Shown: positions 34,575 to 43,816 of the stretch, in pieces
Layout of the letters: every line of letters starts with the position of its first letter
How positions within the stretch are numbered: the stretch's first letter is position 1
Assembly (NCBI RefSeq): GCF_042932805.1
Contig: NZ_CP170633.1
Location: forward strand, 1,054,001 to 1,118,000
DNA: 64,000 bases
Reading direction: 5' to 3'
Source of the DNA: Ascidiaceihabitans sp029251465
Lineage (GTDB): Bacteria; Pseudomonadota; Alphaproteobacteria; Rhodobacterales; Rhodobacteraceae
The notes under the pieces: generated by a model
The model's input: the letters and a program-made list of their open reading frames with translations, nothing else
The model's database searches: none
What the model was told of the DNA's origin: nothing
Position numbers and translations under genes: made by a program

Positions 34575-35767
34575 AAGACCCCCTGTGTTATGCGAGCATG
34601 AAGAGGATTGAAGCCGATCCGATACGCCAGTTCCACCGGATGTTCTGCGTTCCAAACGCACAGATCCGCGTGGTTGCCCGCAATGATCCGCCCGCTTTGT
34701 GTTTCGCCCAAGGCCTGTGCGGCATGGGCCGTAACGCCCAACAAGGCCTCAAGCGGGGTCATGCGAAACAGCGTGCAGGCCATGTTCATCACCAGCAAAG
34801 GCGAGGCCAATGGCGACGATCCGGGGTTGCAATCCGTGGCCAATGCCATTTGTACACCGTGATCGCGAAACGCCTGGATCGGCGGGGCTTGGGGTTCGCG
34901 CAGGGTGTAGAATGCGCCGGGTAAAATGACCGCAACGGTGCCCGCATCCGCCAAGGCGCGCGCGTCTGCGTCTGTTGCATATTCGAGGTGATCGGCGCTG
35001 AGGGCACCGTATTTTGCTGCCAACTGCGCGCCGCCAATGTTGGACAGCTGTTCGGCGTGCAATTTCACGGGCAACCCAAGTTCAGTGGCGACATCAAAGA
35101 CCCGCGTAATTTGATCGGCGTCAAAGGCGATGCCTTCGCAGAATCCGTCCACCGCGTCGACCAACCCCAATGTGTGGGCGGCGCGCAAAGTTGGGATGCA
35201 GACCTCGTCAATGTAGGCGTCGGGGCGTCCTTTGTATTCGGTGGGCGTTGCGTGCGCCCCAAGGAATGTTGTTTTGATTTTGACCGCTCGCCGCGTGCCG
35301 ATCTGGCGGGCAACGCGCAGCATTTTTATCTCGGTGTCCATGTCCAGCCCGTAGCCGGATTTGATCTCGATCAGGCTGACACCTTCGGCGATTAACGCAT
35401 CCACCCGGGTCAAAGCATCTGCCAGCAACGCGGCCTCGGACGCTGCCCGCGTGGCTGTAACGGTGGACATAATCCCGCCACCAGCCACCGCGATCTCTTC
35501 GTAGCTGGCACCATTGAGACGTTGTTCGAACTCTGCTGCGCGGTTGCCGCCAAAAACGATGTGGCTGTGGCAGTCGATCAACGCAGGTGTCACAAGCCGC
35601 CCTTTGAGATCAATGGTTTCGCCCACTTGATACGCGTCGGGCAGATCACCTGCGGGGCCAACCCACGCTATTTTGCCGTCATCGATCACAATCGTACCCT
35701 CAGCGATCAGCCCAAAGCTGTTGTTGGCCGCAAGGGTCACTATCTGCGCATTGGTCAAAATGTTCAT
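34571..35767 (-). CDS. hutI: Imidazolonepropionase
   Basis: 398 aa, amidohydrolase fold. LVTPALIDCHSHIVFGGNR (metal His pair), KIKTTFLGAHATPTEY, KLHAEQLSNIGG, and ALATDCNPGSSP (metal Asp). It opens the ring of imidazolonepropionate to N-formimidoylglutamate. First gene of the leftward hut operon, transcribed from the control region shared with hutF. Confidence 0.96.
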   Translation of the reverse strand: MNILTNAQIVTLAANNSFGLIAEGTIVIDDGKIAWVGPAGDLPDAYQVGETIDLKGRLVTPALIDCHSHIVFGGNRAAEFEQRLNGASYEEIAVAGGGIMSTVTATRAASEAALLADALTRVDALIAEGVSLIEIKSGYGLDMDTEIKMLRVARQIGTRRAVKIKTTFLGAHATPTEYKGRPDAYIDEVCIPTLRAAHTLGLVDAVDGFCEGIAFDADQITRVFDVATELGLPVKLHAEQLSNIGGAQLAAKYGALSADHLEYATDADARALADAGTVAVILPGAFYTLREPQAPPIQAFRDHGVQMALATDCNPGSSPLASPLLVMNMACTLFRMTPLEALLGVTAHAAQALGETQSGRIIAGNHADLCVWNAEHPVELAYRIGFNPLHARITQGVL

Positions 35768-35804
35768 TGTCGACTCGCTTGCAAATATCCGGTGTTAATG
35801 ATTT

Positions 35805-35818
35805 TATGTGCATACATA
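35805..35818. promoter_or_regulatory. Candidate HutC operator between hutI and hutF
   Basis: TATGTGCATACATA has 5-bp inverted arms (TATGT/ACATA) around four bases. It fits the TGTA-N2-TACA pattern known for HutC of other proteobacteria with one mismatch (TGTG-CA-TACA). It lies in the 74-nt gap between two divergent hut operons, 23 nt before the hutF start. The hutC gene is on the next transcript. Operator identity is inference. Confidence 0.55.
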
Positions 35819-35841
35819 ATAATCTGTCAAGCGAGAGAGCC

Positions 35842-37218
35842 ATGAAAAGAAGCGGACACCAAATTTGGTCTCAAACCGCGTTGCTTCCGACCGGGTGGGC
35901 GCGCGACGTTCTGATCGACGTTGATGGGGCAGGCCGGATCAGCCGGGTGCAACAAGACATGCCAGCGTGCGGCACACAGGTGCCATTTTTGCTACCCGCA
36001 CCAGTCAACGTGCACAGTCACGGGTTTCAACGTGCAATGGCTGGTTTGACGGAACGCCGTGGCCCGAACCCCAGCGATAGCTTTTGGACGTGGCGCCAGC
36101 TGATGTTCCGGTTTCTCGACCGCCTGACACCGGAGCACGTCGAAGCCATCACCGCCTTTGTGCAGATGGAAATGCTCGAGGCCGGCTACGCCACAAATGT
36201 TGAATTTCACTACCTGCATCATCAACCAAACGGTGCGCCCTACGACAATATTGCCGAGATGTCGCAACGGGTTGTTGCCGCTGCTGATCAGACCGGGATT
36301 GGCCTGTGCCTGTTGCCTGTGCATTATCAATTCGGCGGCTGCGACCTGCGTGAATTGACCGCCGGTCAAATCCGGTTTGGCAACACGTTTGAGCGTTTCA
36401 CAACCTTGCACGATGTAGTTTGCAAGGTACTGGCCGACGCGCCGGCTGATGCAAATGTTGGTGTGGCACCGCATTCGCTACGTGCGGTTCGCGCCGATGA
36501 TCTTAGGCAATATGGGGCAAATTTCCCGACAGGTCCGATCCACATGCACCTTGCAGAACAGACTGCCGAGGTCGTAGAAGTTCAAACTCACTGGGGCGCG
36601 CGCCCTGTCGAATGGGCGTTGGAAAACATGGGGTTAGACGCACGTTGGTGCTTGATCCACTGCACCCAAATGACCCCGGATGAAACAATACGTTTGGGGC
36701 AATCTGGCGCTGTTGCCGGGTTGTGCCCGATTACCGAAAGCAGTTTGGGGGACGGTATTTTTGACGGGGTGCGGTGGATGGAAAATGGTGGCCGCTTTGC
36801 CATTGGTTCTGACAGTAACATCCGCATTTCCCTTAGCGAAGAGCTGCGCACGCTTGAGTATTCTCAACGCTTGCGTGATGGCACGCGTGCCGCTTTGGCC
36901 ACGCCCGCGCAATCAACCGGGCGACGCCTGTTCGAGGGCATGTTACAGGGGGGCGCGCAGGCTGCGAACCGTAAATCGGGCCGGCTGGAGGTTGGGTATT
37001 GGGCCGATATGTTGTCGCTGGATACCACGTCGGAAAACCTGTGGGGGCGCACGCAAGATGCCGTGCTGGACAGCTGGATATTTGCAGGCGATGACCGCCT
37101 TGTGAATGACGTTTGGTCTGCGGGTCGGCATATGGTAACGCATGGCAGACACAGTGGGCGTGACCGGATCGTGACCACCTACAAACGCACGTTGAACGAG
37201 TTGAAAGGAGCCTTATGA
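35842..37218 (+). CDS. hutF: Formimidoylglutamate deiminase
   Basis: 458 aa from ATG 35842, preceded by GAGAGAG. Amidohydrolase: VNVHSHGFQRAMAG (metal His pair), VEFHYLHHQPNG, HMHLAEQTAEV, HCTQMTPDE and AIGSDSNIRISL (metal Asp). It hydrolyses N-formimidoylglutamate to N-formylglutamate and ammonia, feeding HutG. Its stop overlaps the hutC start (ATGA). Confidence 0.95.
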   Translation: MKRSGHQIWSQTALLPTGWARDVLIDVDGAGRISRVQQDMPACGTQVPFLLPAPVNVHSHGFQRAMAGLTERRGPNPSDSFWTWRQLMFRFLDRLTPEHVEAITAFVQMEMLEAGYATNVEFHYLHHQPNGAPYDNIAEMSQRVVAAADQTGIGLCLLPVHYQFGGCDLRELTAGQIRFGNTFERFTTLHDVVCKVLADAPADANVGVAPHSLRAVRADDLRQYGANFPTGPIHMHLAEQTAEVVEVQTHWGARPVEWALENMGLDARWCLIHCTQMTPDETIRLGQSGAVAGLCPITESSLGDGIFDGVRWMENGGRFAIGSDSNIRISLSEELRTLEYSQRLRDGTRAALATPAQSTGRRLFEGMLQGGAQAANRKSGRLEVGYWADMLSLDTTSENLWGRTQDAVLDSWIFAGDDRLVNDVWSAGRHMVTHGRHSGRDRIVTTYKRTLNELKGAL

Positions 37219-37919
37219 ACACGCCCACGTTTCGCAATTGGCAAAGTGTTCAAGACGAGGTTCTGCGGCGCATCCATTCTCGCGAGTGGAAGCCCGGCGA
37301 TTTGATCCCCAACGAAACTGATCTGGCGCTGGAATTCGGCTGCGCGCGGACAACTGTGAACCGCGCGCTGCGCTCTTTGGCGGACAGCGGGCTGTTGGAC
37401 CGGCGGCGCAAAGCAGGCACGCGCGTTGCGTCGCAACCGGTTGCCAAGGCCACCCTGAACATTGCGGTCATCCGCAGCGAAGTCGAAGAGCGTGGGCAAA
37501 AATACGGGTACCAGTTGATGTCGCGCGCGCAGGCTGTGCCTCCGGTTGGGGTAAGTGCCGGCATGGCCACTGACACCGGGCAAACCTTGTTGCATATTCG
37601 CGCGCTGCACATTGCAAATGACAAACCTTATGCCGTGGAAGACCGCTGGATAAACACAAAGGTCGTGCCGGATGCCCTGAATGAAACGTTCAAGGACGTC
37701 AGTGCGAATGAATGGTTGCTGACACACGCCCCCTACACACACGGCGAAATCGCGTTTTCAGCGGCGTCCGCGTCAAAGGATGACAGCGCGGTTCTAAGTT
37801 GCCCGGAGCACAGCGCATTGTTCGCGATTGATCGGGTGACGTGGGACGGCGATGCCTCTGTGACCAAAGTGCGATTGATTTTCGCACCGGGTCATCAGCT
37901 GCGTACTGATTTAAAGTAG
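37215..37919 (+). CDS. hutC: Histidine utilisation repressor, GntR/HutC family
   Basis: 234 aa. N-terminal GntR winged helix: WQSVQDEVLRRIHSREWKPGDLIPNETDLALEFG, then RTTVNRALRSLADSGLLDRRRKAGT (recognition helix). C-terminal UTRA effector domain with LHIRALHIANDKPYAVEDRWIN and SAASASKDDSAVLSCPEHSALFAIDRVTW. It represses hut genes until urocanate binds. Autoregulation through the shared control region is expected since it is co-transcribed with hutF. Ends 15 nt from the convergent MFS gene. Confidence 0.96.
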   Translation: MNTPTFRNWQSVQDEVLRRIHSREWKPGDLIPNETDLALEFGCARTTVNRALRSLADSGLLDRRRKAGTRVASQPVAKATLNIAVIRSEVEERGQKYGYQLMSRAQAVPPVGVSAGMATDTGQTLLHIRALHIANDKPYAVEDRWINTKVVPDALNETFKDVSANEWLLTHAPYTHGEIAFSAASASKDDSAVLSCPEHSALFAIDRVTWDGDASVTKVRLIFAPGHQLRTDLK

Positions 37920-37934
37920 TTTTGAAACAGCCGC

Positions 37935-39167
37935 TTACGACGTTTTCGCTACCGCTGGATTGCCTGCCTTGGGGGTGTCGCGAATGAGAAACACCATGAT
38001 CCCCGCAAACACAGCCAGCCAAACCGACGACCACCACACCCAGAGATATTGCGCGTAAATATCATAGAGCAGACCGCCAAAATACGCACCCAATGCGGCT
38101 CCAATTTGATGCCCTGCAGAGATCAGACCAAACGCCAGCCCCATCACGCCTTTGCCGATGTGTGTGGCGACCAGGCTCGCTGTGACCGGGACAGTTGAAT
38201 AATCCACCAAACCAAACAGGATCGAAAAGAAAATCAGCGTCTCAAAACTGGTGCCCACATTGATCAGGATGACAAACGTCACTCCGCGGATCAGGTAAAT
38301 TATGCCAAGCAGCAGGGGTCTGTTCATGCGGTCGCTGAGCCATCCAGCCAAAATCATGCCAACAAGATTGATCGCCGACAAAAGCCCGTAGGCGGTGGCA
38401 GAGGGCACAGGACCAAAGCCGCAATAGGACGCGTAGGGCAGGAAGTGCGTTTCGATCACACCAGAGGTGGTGTAGCCGCAGATGAAATAGCTCCAGAACA
38501 GAATCTGAAACGCGGGCAGCTTTAGAATGTACCTCAGGTCTTGCCACAGGTTCGACTGAGATGTGTTTGCTGTACTATCGGGGGCGGATTTAGCGTGGCT
38601 TGGGAACCATCGGTAGACGCAGAACATGATGATCAACGTGCAAACGCCAAGGGCGACAAATGCCATGCGCCAGTCATAGACGCTGATCAACAGGGCCAAA
38701 AGCGGCACGAATACGAATTGACCACCAGTTGATCCCGAGGTCGCAATGCCAGTGGCGAGGCCTTTGTTGTGGGTGACTTCGTGTTCCACAGCGGTCGACA
38801 CGACGTGGGTTGCGACCAGACCAAACCCGACTGCCGCGATGCCGCTGAAGGCCAGAAAAAAGGCGAGCGGACTGGTGGTCGCGGCGATCAAAAAGCACCC
38901 CGTCGCCAGCGCCGACAGGCCGATCAGCACGATGGCCCGCGCGCCTTGTTTGTCGACAAGCCTGCCGCCGAACGGCGCGATGCCGGCCATCACCAACAAC
39001 GCCAGCGCCGCCGCACTTGATGTGAAACTGCGCGACCAGCCCAGCTCTTGCTCAAGAAGCGGCATGACCAGTCCAAGGGTGGCGCGGGCGGAAAACGTCA
39101 GCGCGAGCGCCACAAACGAGAGGCCAATGATAAGGGCGGAACGGTGATTTTTGGAAAGATGTGCCAC
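37935..39167 (-). CDS. MFS transporter (MCT-like 12-helix permease)
   Basis: 410 aa from GTG 39167 (AAAAGG upstream); an upstream frame extension of 45 aa overlaps the divergent regulator's start area and looks noncoding. Twelve hydrophobic helices. Features: FSARATLGLVMPLLEQELGWSRSFTSSAAAL (helix 1-2), DKQGARAIVLIGLSALATG (motif A-like loop), GYTTSGVIETHFLPYASYCG, GLLSAINLVGMILAGWLSDRMNRP. This is the monocarboxylate/oxalate-formate-type MFS branch. Substrate unknown. It is divergent from a GlxA-type regulator, which probably controls it. Confidence 0.85.
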   Translation of the reverse strand: MAHLSKNHRSALIIGLSFVALALTFSARATLGLVMPLLEQELGWSRSFTSSAAALALLVMAGIAPFGGRLVDKQGARAIVLIGLSALATGCFLIAATTSPLAFFLAFSGIAAVGFGLVATHVVSTAVEHEVTHNKGLATGIATSGSTGGQFVFVPLLALLISVYDWRMAFVALGVCTLIIMFCVYRWFPSHAKSAPDSTANTSQSNLWQDLRYILKLPAFQILFWSYFICGYTTSGVIETHFLPYASYCGFGPVPSATAYGLLSAINLVGMILAGWLSDRMNRPLLLGIIYLIRGVTFVILINVGTSFETLIFFSILFGLVDYSTVPVTASLVATHIGKGVMGLAFGLISAGHQIGAALGAYFGGLLYDIYAQYLWVWWSSVWLAVFAGIMVFLIRDTPKAGNPAVAKTS

Positions 39168-39234
39168 GACGGTGCCTTTTGGATTGCTTGTCCGATTGTG
39201 TTTACACAGCTGCTGGATTGGCCTAAATGACAGT

Positions 39235-40281
39235 ATGCAATCAAAAACAGCCAAAATGGAATTCGCGGCACGACAGATGCCCAAACGGGTGGTCTTTGTC
39301 ATCTATCCGGGCGTGACCTTGCTGGATGTCACCGGACCGTTGCAGGCGTTTTCAAGTGCGAACAACACCGAGATCGTGAACGGTACACGCATGTACGACG
39401 TCGTGATTGCCTCGCCGCAGGGCGGACCGGTGATGACGGATTGCATGGTCGAATTGGGCAGCGTAACACTGGATCATGCCGCATTGCGGCCTATCGATAC
39501 GTTGATTGTTGCGGGCGGGCAGGGCGTGTTTGATGCGATTGAACAGCGTGACCTTGTTGACTGGATCAGATCCGAAAGCGCCAAATGCAGGCGGGTTGCA
39601 TCCACGTGCATGGGGTCGTTTTTGACAGCCGAAGCGGGGTTGCTAGAGGGCCAAAGCGTCACAACCCATTGGCGTCAGGTCGAAGAACTGCAGAGGCGAT
39701 TCCCCGAAATCGACGTGAAACGCGACCCGTTATTTGTGCGCAACGGCAACATGTGGTCTTCGGCGGGCGTCACTGCGGGTATCGACCTTGCCCTTGCCAT
39801 GATCGAAGAAGATTTGGGCCACGAGGCGGCGATGCAGGTGGCGCAGGCATTGGTCGTCTTTTTCAAACGCCCCGGTGGGCAGTCCCAATTTAGCGATATT
39901 CTGAACATCCAAGCAGCTGAAACCGAAGGGTTGTTTGCCGATCTGCATGCCTGGATCGCAGGTCATTTGCAGAGCGATCTGAGCGTTAACAAGCTGGCAG
40001 AACGCTTGGCGATGAGCCCGCGCAGTTTCTCGCGCAAGTACAAAGAGAAAACCGGCATCACGCCTGCAAAAACGGTTGAAATGATGCGGGTGGATGCGGC
40101 CAAACGTGCCCTTGTTCGCAGCGATCTGTCCCTTGCCAAGATCGCATTTAACGCCGGTTTTTCTGATGAACAGCGCCTCAGGCGGGCGTTTCAAAGGCAT
40201 GTGGGGGCATCGCCAATGGCATATCGTGACACATTCGGTGATGCGGATCGTCCGGCAGAGTCGGTCCAAAACCAGCTTTAA
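39235..40281 (+). CDS. GlxA-family transcriptional regulator (DJ-1/PfpI + AraC)
   Basis: 348 aa from ATG 39235; ATG 39256 and 39277 are alternatives, none with a strong ribosome site. The N-terminal DJ-1/PfpI domain has VIYPGVTLLDVTGPLQAF, VAGGQGVFDAIEQ and the nucleophile elbow ASTCMGSFLTAEAGLLEG with Cys. The C-terminal AraC double helix-turn-helix (residues ~240-330) holds LSVNKLAERLAMSPRSFSRKY and LSLAKIAFNAGFSDEQRLRRAF. Such regulators control amino-acid or quaternary-amine use. Divergent from the MFS gene (67-nt gap). Confidence 0.9.
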   Translation: MQSKTAKMEFAARQMPKRVVFVIYPGVTLLDVTGPLQAFSSANNTEIVNGTRMYDVVIASPQGGPVMTDCMVELGSVTLDHAALRPIDTLIVAGGQGVFDAIEQRDLVDWIRSESAKCRRVASTCMGSFLTAEAGLLEGQSVTTHWRQVEELQRRFPEIDVKRDPLFVRNGNMWSSAGVTAGIDLALAMIEEDLGHEAAMQVAQALVVFFKRPGGQSQFSDILNIQAAETEGLFADLHAWIAGHLQSDLSVNKLAERLAMSPRSFSRKYKEKTGITPAKTVEMMRVDAAKRALVRSDLSLAKIAFNAGFSDEQRLRRAFQRHVGASPMAYRDTFGDADRPAESVQNQL

Positions 40282-40312
40282 ACCGGTATTTTTATCGGAT
40301 CAAAACTCAACC

Positions 40313-40331
40313 GTCAGCCCTTAGTGCTGAC
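40313..40331 (+). other. Hairpin behind the GlxA-type gene
   Basis: GTCAGC, 7-nt loop, GCTGAC: a 6-bp stem in the gap before ivd. No U-tract follows, so it is not a good intrinsic terminator. Confidence 0.3.
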
Positions 40332-40369
40332 AGCGCTCTTGACCCAACACATCCGTCATGGCTAAGTAA

Positions 40370-40383
40370 TGAACAACTGTTCA
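40370..40383. promoter_or_regulatory. 14-bp palindrome upstream of the leucine-degradation operon
   Basis: TGAACA-AC-TGTTCA, perfect 6-bp inverted arms, 22 nt before the ivd ATG. A TTGACC at 40339 with a weak box 18 nt later lies just upstream, so a repressor here could block transcription. It does not resemble the LiuR motif I know of. Regulator unidentified. Confidence 0.5.
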
Positions 40384-40404
40384 ATAAATCCGATGAGGAC
40401 CAAC

Positions 40405-41568
40405 ATGTTCAATGCCACAATGCAGTTTGATCTGGGCGAAGACGTCAACGCGCTGCGCGATATGGTGCACCGTTGGGCCCAAGACCGCGTCAAACCAATG
40501 GCCGCAAGCATCGACATTTCGAATGAATACCCGTCCGAATTGTGGACCGAAATGGGCGAATTGGGATTGCACGGCATCACGGTGGACGAAGAATTCGGCG
40601 GCGCGGGCATGTCCTATCTGGCACACACTGTCGCGGTCGAAGAAATTGCGCGCGCCAGTGCTTCGGTGTCGCTGTCGTATGGTGCGCATTCAAACCTGTG
40701 CATCAATCAGATCAAGCTGAATGCCACGGATGATCAAAAGCGCAAATACTTGCCCGGATTGATCGCAGGCACCGATGTCGGGTCGCTCGCGATGTCAGAA
40801 GCAGGGGCAGGATCAGACGTTGTGTCGATGACGCTGAATGCGGAAAAACGCAATGATCACTTTAGGTTAAACGGCAACAAGTACTGGATCACGAATGCGC
40901 CTGACGCCTCGACCTTGGTCGTTTACGCCAAAACCAGCCCTGACATGGGCTCCAAAGGGATCACCGCATTTATCATCGAACGGGACATGGTCGGGTTCTC
41001 GACTGGACCACATTTCGACAAGCTGGGGATGCGCGGATCGAACACAGCCGAGCTGATCTTTGACGACGTGCAAGTGCCGTTTGAAAACATCCTGGGCGAA
41101 GAGGGGCGCGGGGTTGCCGTTTTGATGTCGGGTCTGGATTACGAACGCGTGGTCTTGGCAGGCATCGGGCTGGGGATCATGGCGAACTGTCTGGACGAAA
41201 TCATGCCCTACATGGCAGAGCGCAAACAGTTCGGCCAACCCATCGGATCGTTCCAGTTAATGCAGGGCAAAATGGCCGATATGTACACCGCAATGAATTC
41301 GGCGCGCGCCTATGTTTACGAGGTGGCAAAAGCCTGTGATCGCGGTGATGTCACCCGTCAGGATGCGGCGGCGTGCTGTTTGTATGCCTCCGAGCAGGCG
41401 ATGACACAGGCGCATCAAGCGGTTCAGGCCATGGGCGGTGCTGGCTATTTGTCGGACAACCCCGTGGGCCGGATTTTCCGCGATGCCAAGTTGATGGAAA
41501 TCGGGGCCGGCACGTCTGAAATTCGCCGCATGCTGGTGGGTCGCGAAATGCTGGGCGCGATGGGATAG
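40405..41568 (+). CDS. ivd: Isovaleryl-CoA dehydrogenase
   Basis: 387 aa from ATG 40405 with GAGGA upstream (an earlier ATG at 40369 lies inside the palindrome region and is rejected). Acyl-CoA dehydrogenase fold: GITVDEEFGGAGMSY, LAMSEAGAGSDVVSM (FAD), NKYWITNAPDAS, GMRGSNTAELIFDDVQVP, and LDYERVVLAG with the Glu at the position used by isovaleryl-CoA enzymes. The C-terminal MGGAGYLSDNPVGRIFRDAKLMEIGAGTSEIRRML is typical. It converts isovaleryl-CoA to 3-methylcrotonyl-CoA. First gene of the cluster. Confidence 0.93.
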   Translation: MFNATMQFDLGEDVNALRDMVHRWAQDRVKPMAASIDISNEYPSELWTEMGELGLHGITVDEEFGGAGMSYLAHTVAVEEIARASASVSLSYGAHSNLCINQIKLNATDDQKRKYLPGLIAGTDVGSLAMSEAGAGSDVVSMTLNAEKRNDHFRLNGNKYWITNAPDASTLVVYAKTSPDMGSKGITAFIIERDMVGFSTGPHFDKLGMRGSNTAELIFDDVQVPFENILGEEGRGVAVLMSGLDYERVVLAGIGLGIMANCLDEIMPYMAERKQFGQPIGSFQLMQGKMADMYTAMNSARAYVYEVAKACDRGDVTRQDAAACCLYASEQAMTQAHQAVQAMGGAGYLSDNPVGRIFRDAKLMEIGAGTSEIRRMLVGREMLGAMG

Positions 41569-41572
41569 TGTC

Positions 41573-43045
41573 ATGGCTCTGAACATGGCCGCGCAGTGCT
41601 TGGGGCACCCCGCCGATCAGGTCGCTGTTGTCGATCTGACTTCGGGTGCGCGCTGCGACGTGACTTATGGCGCGCTGGCTGACATGACCGATGGTTTAGC
41701 GCGCGCGTTGCTGCGAAATGTGCAGGCGGGTGACCGGGTTGGTGTGTTGCTGTCCCAAAGCCCATGGTGTGCTGCGGCCCATCTGGCGATCTGGAAAATT
41801 GGTGCAATTTCAGTACCTTTGTTCAAACTGTTCAAGTATGATGCGTTGAAATCGCGGGTGCAAGATGCCGGAATCGACATCGTTCTGACAGACGACGAAG
41901 GCAGTGCGTTGTTGGGTGATTTGGCGACGCCGTGGTTGGCGGCGAACGTCGGGATCGCTGGTGATCCCGTGCCGATGATGCCGGTTGAAACGACCACACC
42001 CGCCGTGTTGATCTACACCAGCGGTACCACCGGCAGCCCCAAAGGCGCGCTGCATGGTCATGGTGTTCTCGCGGGGCATCTGAACGGTGTTTCCCACAGC
42101 CACGACCATTTGGGGCAAGCCGGTGATTGCCTGTGGACCCCGGCGGATTGGGCGTGGATCGGCGGATTGTTTGACGTGTTGATGCCGGGATTGGCGCTGG
42201 GGGTTCCGGTGGTTGCCGCGCGGCTTGAAAAATTCTCGACCCAAGGCTGTATCGACATTTTGACCAAGGGGCAGGTACGCAATGTGTTTTTTCCGCCCAC
42301 GGCGTTGCGGATGCTGCGCGCCAATGGGGCACGGATTGCCGGATTGCGGTCGATTGCCAGCGGGGGGGAACCGCTTGGTGCTGAAATGCTGAACTGGGGG
42401 CGTGACGCGTTGGGCGTTCAGATCAACGAATTTTACGGACAAACCGAATGCAACATGACGGTGTCCAGCTGCGGTGCGGACTTTGATCCGCGCCCCGGCT
42501 GCATCGGCAAACCTGTCGCGGGCCACGAGGTGCAAGTGATCGACGAAACCGGTGCGCCGACCCAAGATGAGGGCGACATCGCCGTGCGCCAAGGGTCGCC
42601 TTCGATGATGTTGGAGTACTGGAACAATCCGGAAGAAACGCAGGCAAAGTTCCGTGGTGACTGGATGCTGACGGGCGATCGTGGCATCTGGGAGGGCGCG
42701 TATCTGCGCTTTGTCGGGCGCGAGGATGATGTGATCACTTCTGCTGGCTACCGCATTGGCCCTGCGGAAATCGAGGACTGTTTGCTGACCCATCCTGACG
42801 TCGTGACCTGCGGTGTTGTGGGCAAGCCGGACGCGCTGAGGACCGAGGTGGTCAAAGCCTATGTTGTGCTGCGCGAGGGGGCAGAACAGAACGATGATGC
42901 TCTTAAGGCGCATGTTAAGGATCGTCTTGCAAGCTATTCATATCCAAGGGAAATCAGTTTTGTAAAATCCCTGCCGATGACCGTCACCGGCAAGGTTATT
43001 CGCAAAGATCTAAAGGCCATTGCACAAAGCGAAACAGGGCAATGA
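41573..43045 (+). CDS. AMP-dependent acyl-CoA synthetase
   Basis: 490 aa, starts 4 nt after ivd. ANL superfamily: IYTSGTTGSPKGALHGH (P-loop), FYGQTECN, DWMLTGDRG (adenylate Asp), VGREDDVITSAGYRIGPAEIE hinge, and the C-terminal Lys in PMTVTGKVIRKDL. It resembles medium-chain/acetyl-CoA-type synthetases. Position suggests activation of a branched acid such as isovalerate feeding Ivd; this is inference, not readable from motifs. Confidence 0.9.
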   Translation: MALNMAAQCLGHPADQVAVVDLTSGARCDVTYGALADMTDGLARALLRNVQAGDRVGVLLSQSPWCAAAHLAIWKIGAISVPLFKLFKYDALKSRVQDAGIDIVLTDDEGSALLGDLATPWLAANVGIAGDPVPMMPVETTTPAVLIYTSGTTGSPKGALHGHGVLAGHLNGVSHSHDHLGQAGDCLWTPADWAWIGGLFDVLMPGLALGVPVVAARLEKFSTQGCIDILTKGQVRNVFFPPTALRMLRANGARIAGLRSIASGGEPLGAEMLNWGRDALGVQINEFYGQTECNMTVSSCGADFDPRPGCIGKPVAGHEVQVIDETGAPTQDEGDIAVRQGSPSMMLEYWNNPEETQAKFRGDWMLTGDRGIWEGAYLRFVGREDDVITSAGYRIGPAEIEDCLLTHPDVVTCGVVGKPDALRTEVVKAYVVLREGAEQNDDALKAHVKDRLASYSYPREISFVKSLPMTVTGKVIRKDLKAIAQSETGQ

Positions 43046-43074
43046 GAGCGCAAATGCCCTATGTTTTGTCGCGT

Positions 43075-43671
43075 TCAGAATTTCACCACATAGGCAAAGT
43101 TCATCACGTACGGGTCGATTTCGGCGACCCCGATAGCGGTGCCGTTCAGCGTGACGTCACTGTCGATATCAAGCCAACGCAAGTTCGCGCGCAACGCAGA
43201 TTTGTTGCTCAGCTCGTAGTCCAGACCGACCTGCACCGCCACGCCAACGCTGTCTTCCAGCTCCAACGTGCCAAGAGACGATTCCTCTTGAAAGAACGCG
43301 GTATAAGTGATGCCCGCGCCGACATAGGGTTTAAAGGCGGTGTTGGTCACAAAGTGGTAGTTCAGCGACAAGGTAGGCGGCAAATGTTTGGTGGTTCCTG
43401 CAAAACCGACGCCAGCGATGTTGATGTCGTGCTCGAACGGGGTTGCCGCCAACAATTCGATCCCGAGGTTGTCGCGGATGAAATACTCGGCAGTGAGTGT
43501 TGGCTGGATTTCGTCATTGATATCCGCCAAACTGCCCGCCAAGGTTCCGTTACCGGATTTTGGCATGACCGACGCCAGACCAAGCCCGATGGAGATGTCG
43601 CCGCGCGATTGCGCAACCGCCGAGGTGGCGCACGCGCTTGCCAAAACGAGACCGATGATGATGTGTTTCAT
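43075..43671 (-). CDS. OmpW-family outer membrane protein
   Basis: 198 aa. Signal peptide (IIIGLVLASACATSAVAQ), then an eight-strand barrel pattern: LPPTLSLNYHFVTN...FKPYVGAGITYTAFF, and a final strand ending in Phe (YVVKF), the usual signal for the BAM complex. OmpW proteins pass small hydrophobic compounds. It is inserted against the leucine cluster between the synthetase and mccB, with its own transcript. Confidence 0.9.
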   Translation of the reverse strand: MKHIIIGLVLASACATSAVAQSRGDISIGLGLASVMPKSGNGTLAGSLADINDEIQPTLTAEYFIRDNLGIELLAATPFEHDINIAGVGFAGTTKHLPPTLSLNYHFVTNTAFKPYVGAGITYTAFFQEESSLGTLELEDSVGVAVQVGLDYELSNKSALRANLRWLDIDSDVTLNGTAIGVAEIDPYVMNFAYVVKF

Positions 43672-43816
43672 AATGTATCCCCAATTTTCAGTGATAGGGC
43701 CAGATTATGCCGCGTTGCAGCGCCAAGAAATGATACAGATCAACCCCGGGATGGTTTTTGCGTGAAAACCCATGAATTTACCCGCTATTTTGCAGTTGCG
43801 GCATGAAAGGACGTTC

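Noticed and set aside
37935..39302. MFS gene start at 39302
   Set aside because: The extension would overlap the divergent regulator's start and lacks a helix; GTG 39167 has AAAAGG upstream.
40313..40331. GTCAGC/GCTGAC hairpin as a terminator
   Set aside because: No U-run follows and the loop is long; it is kept only as a hairpin feature.
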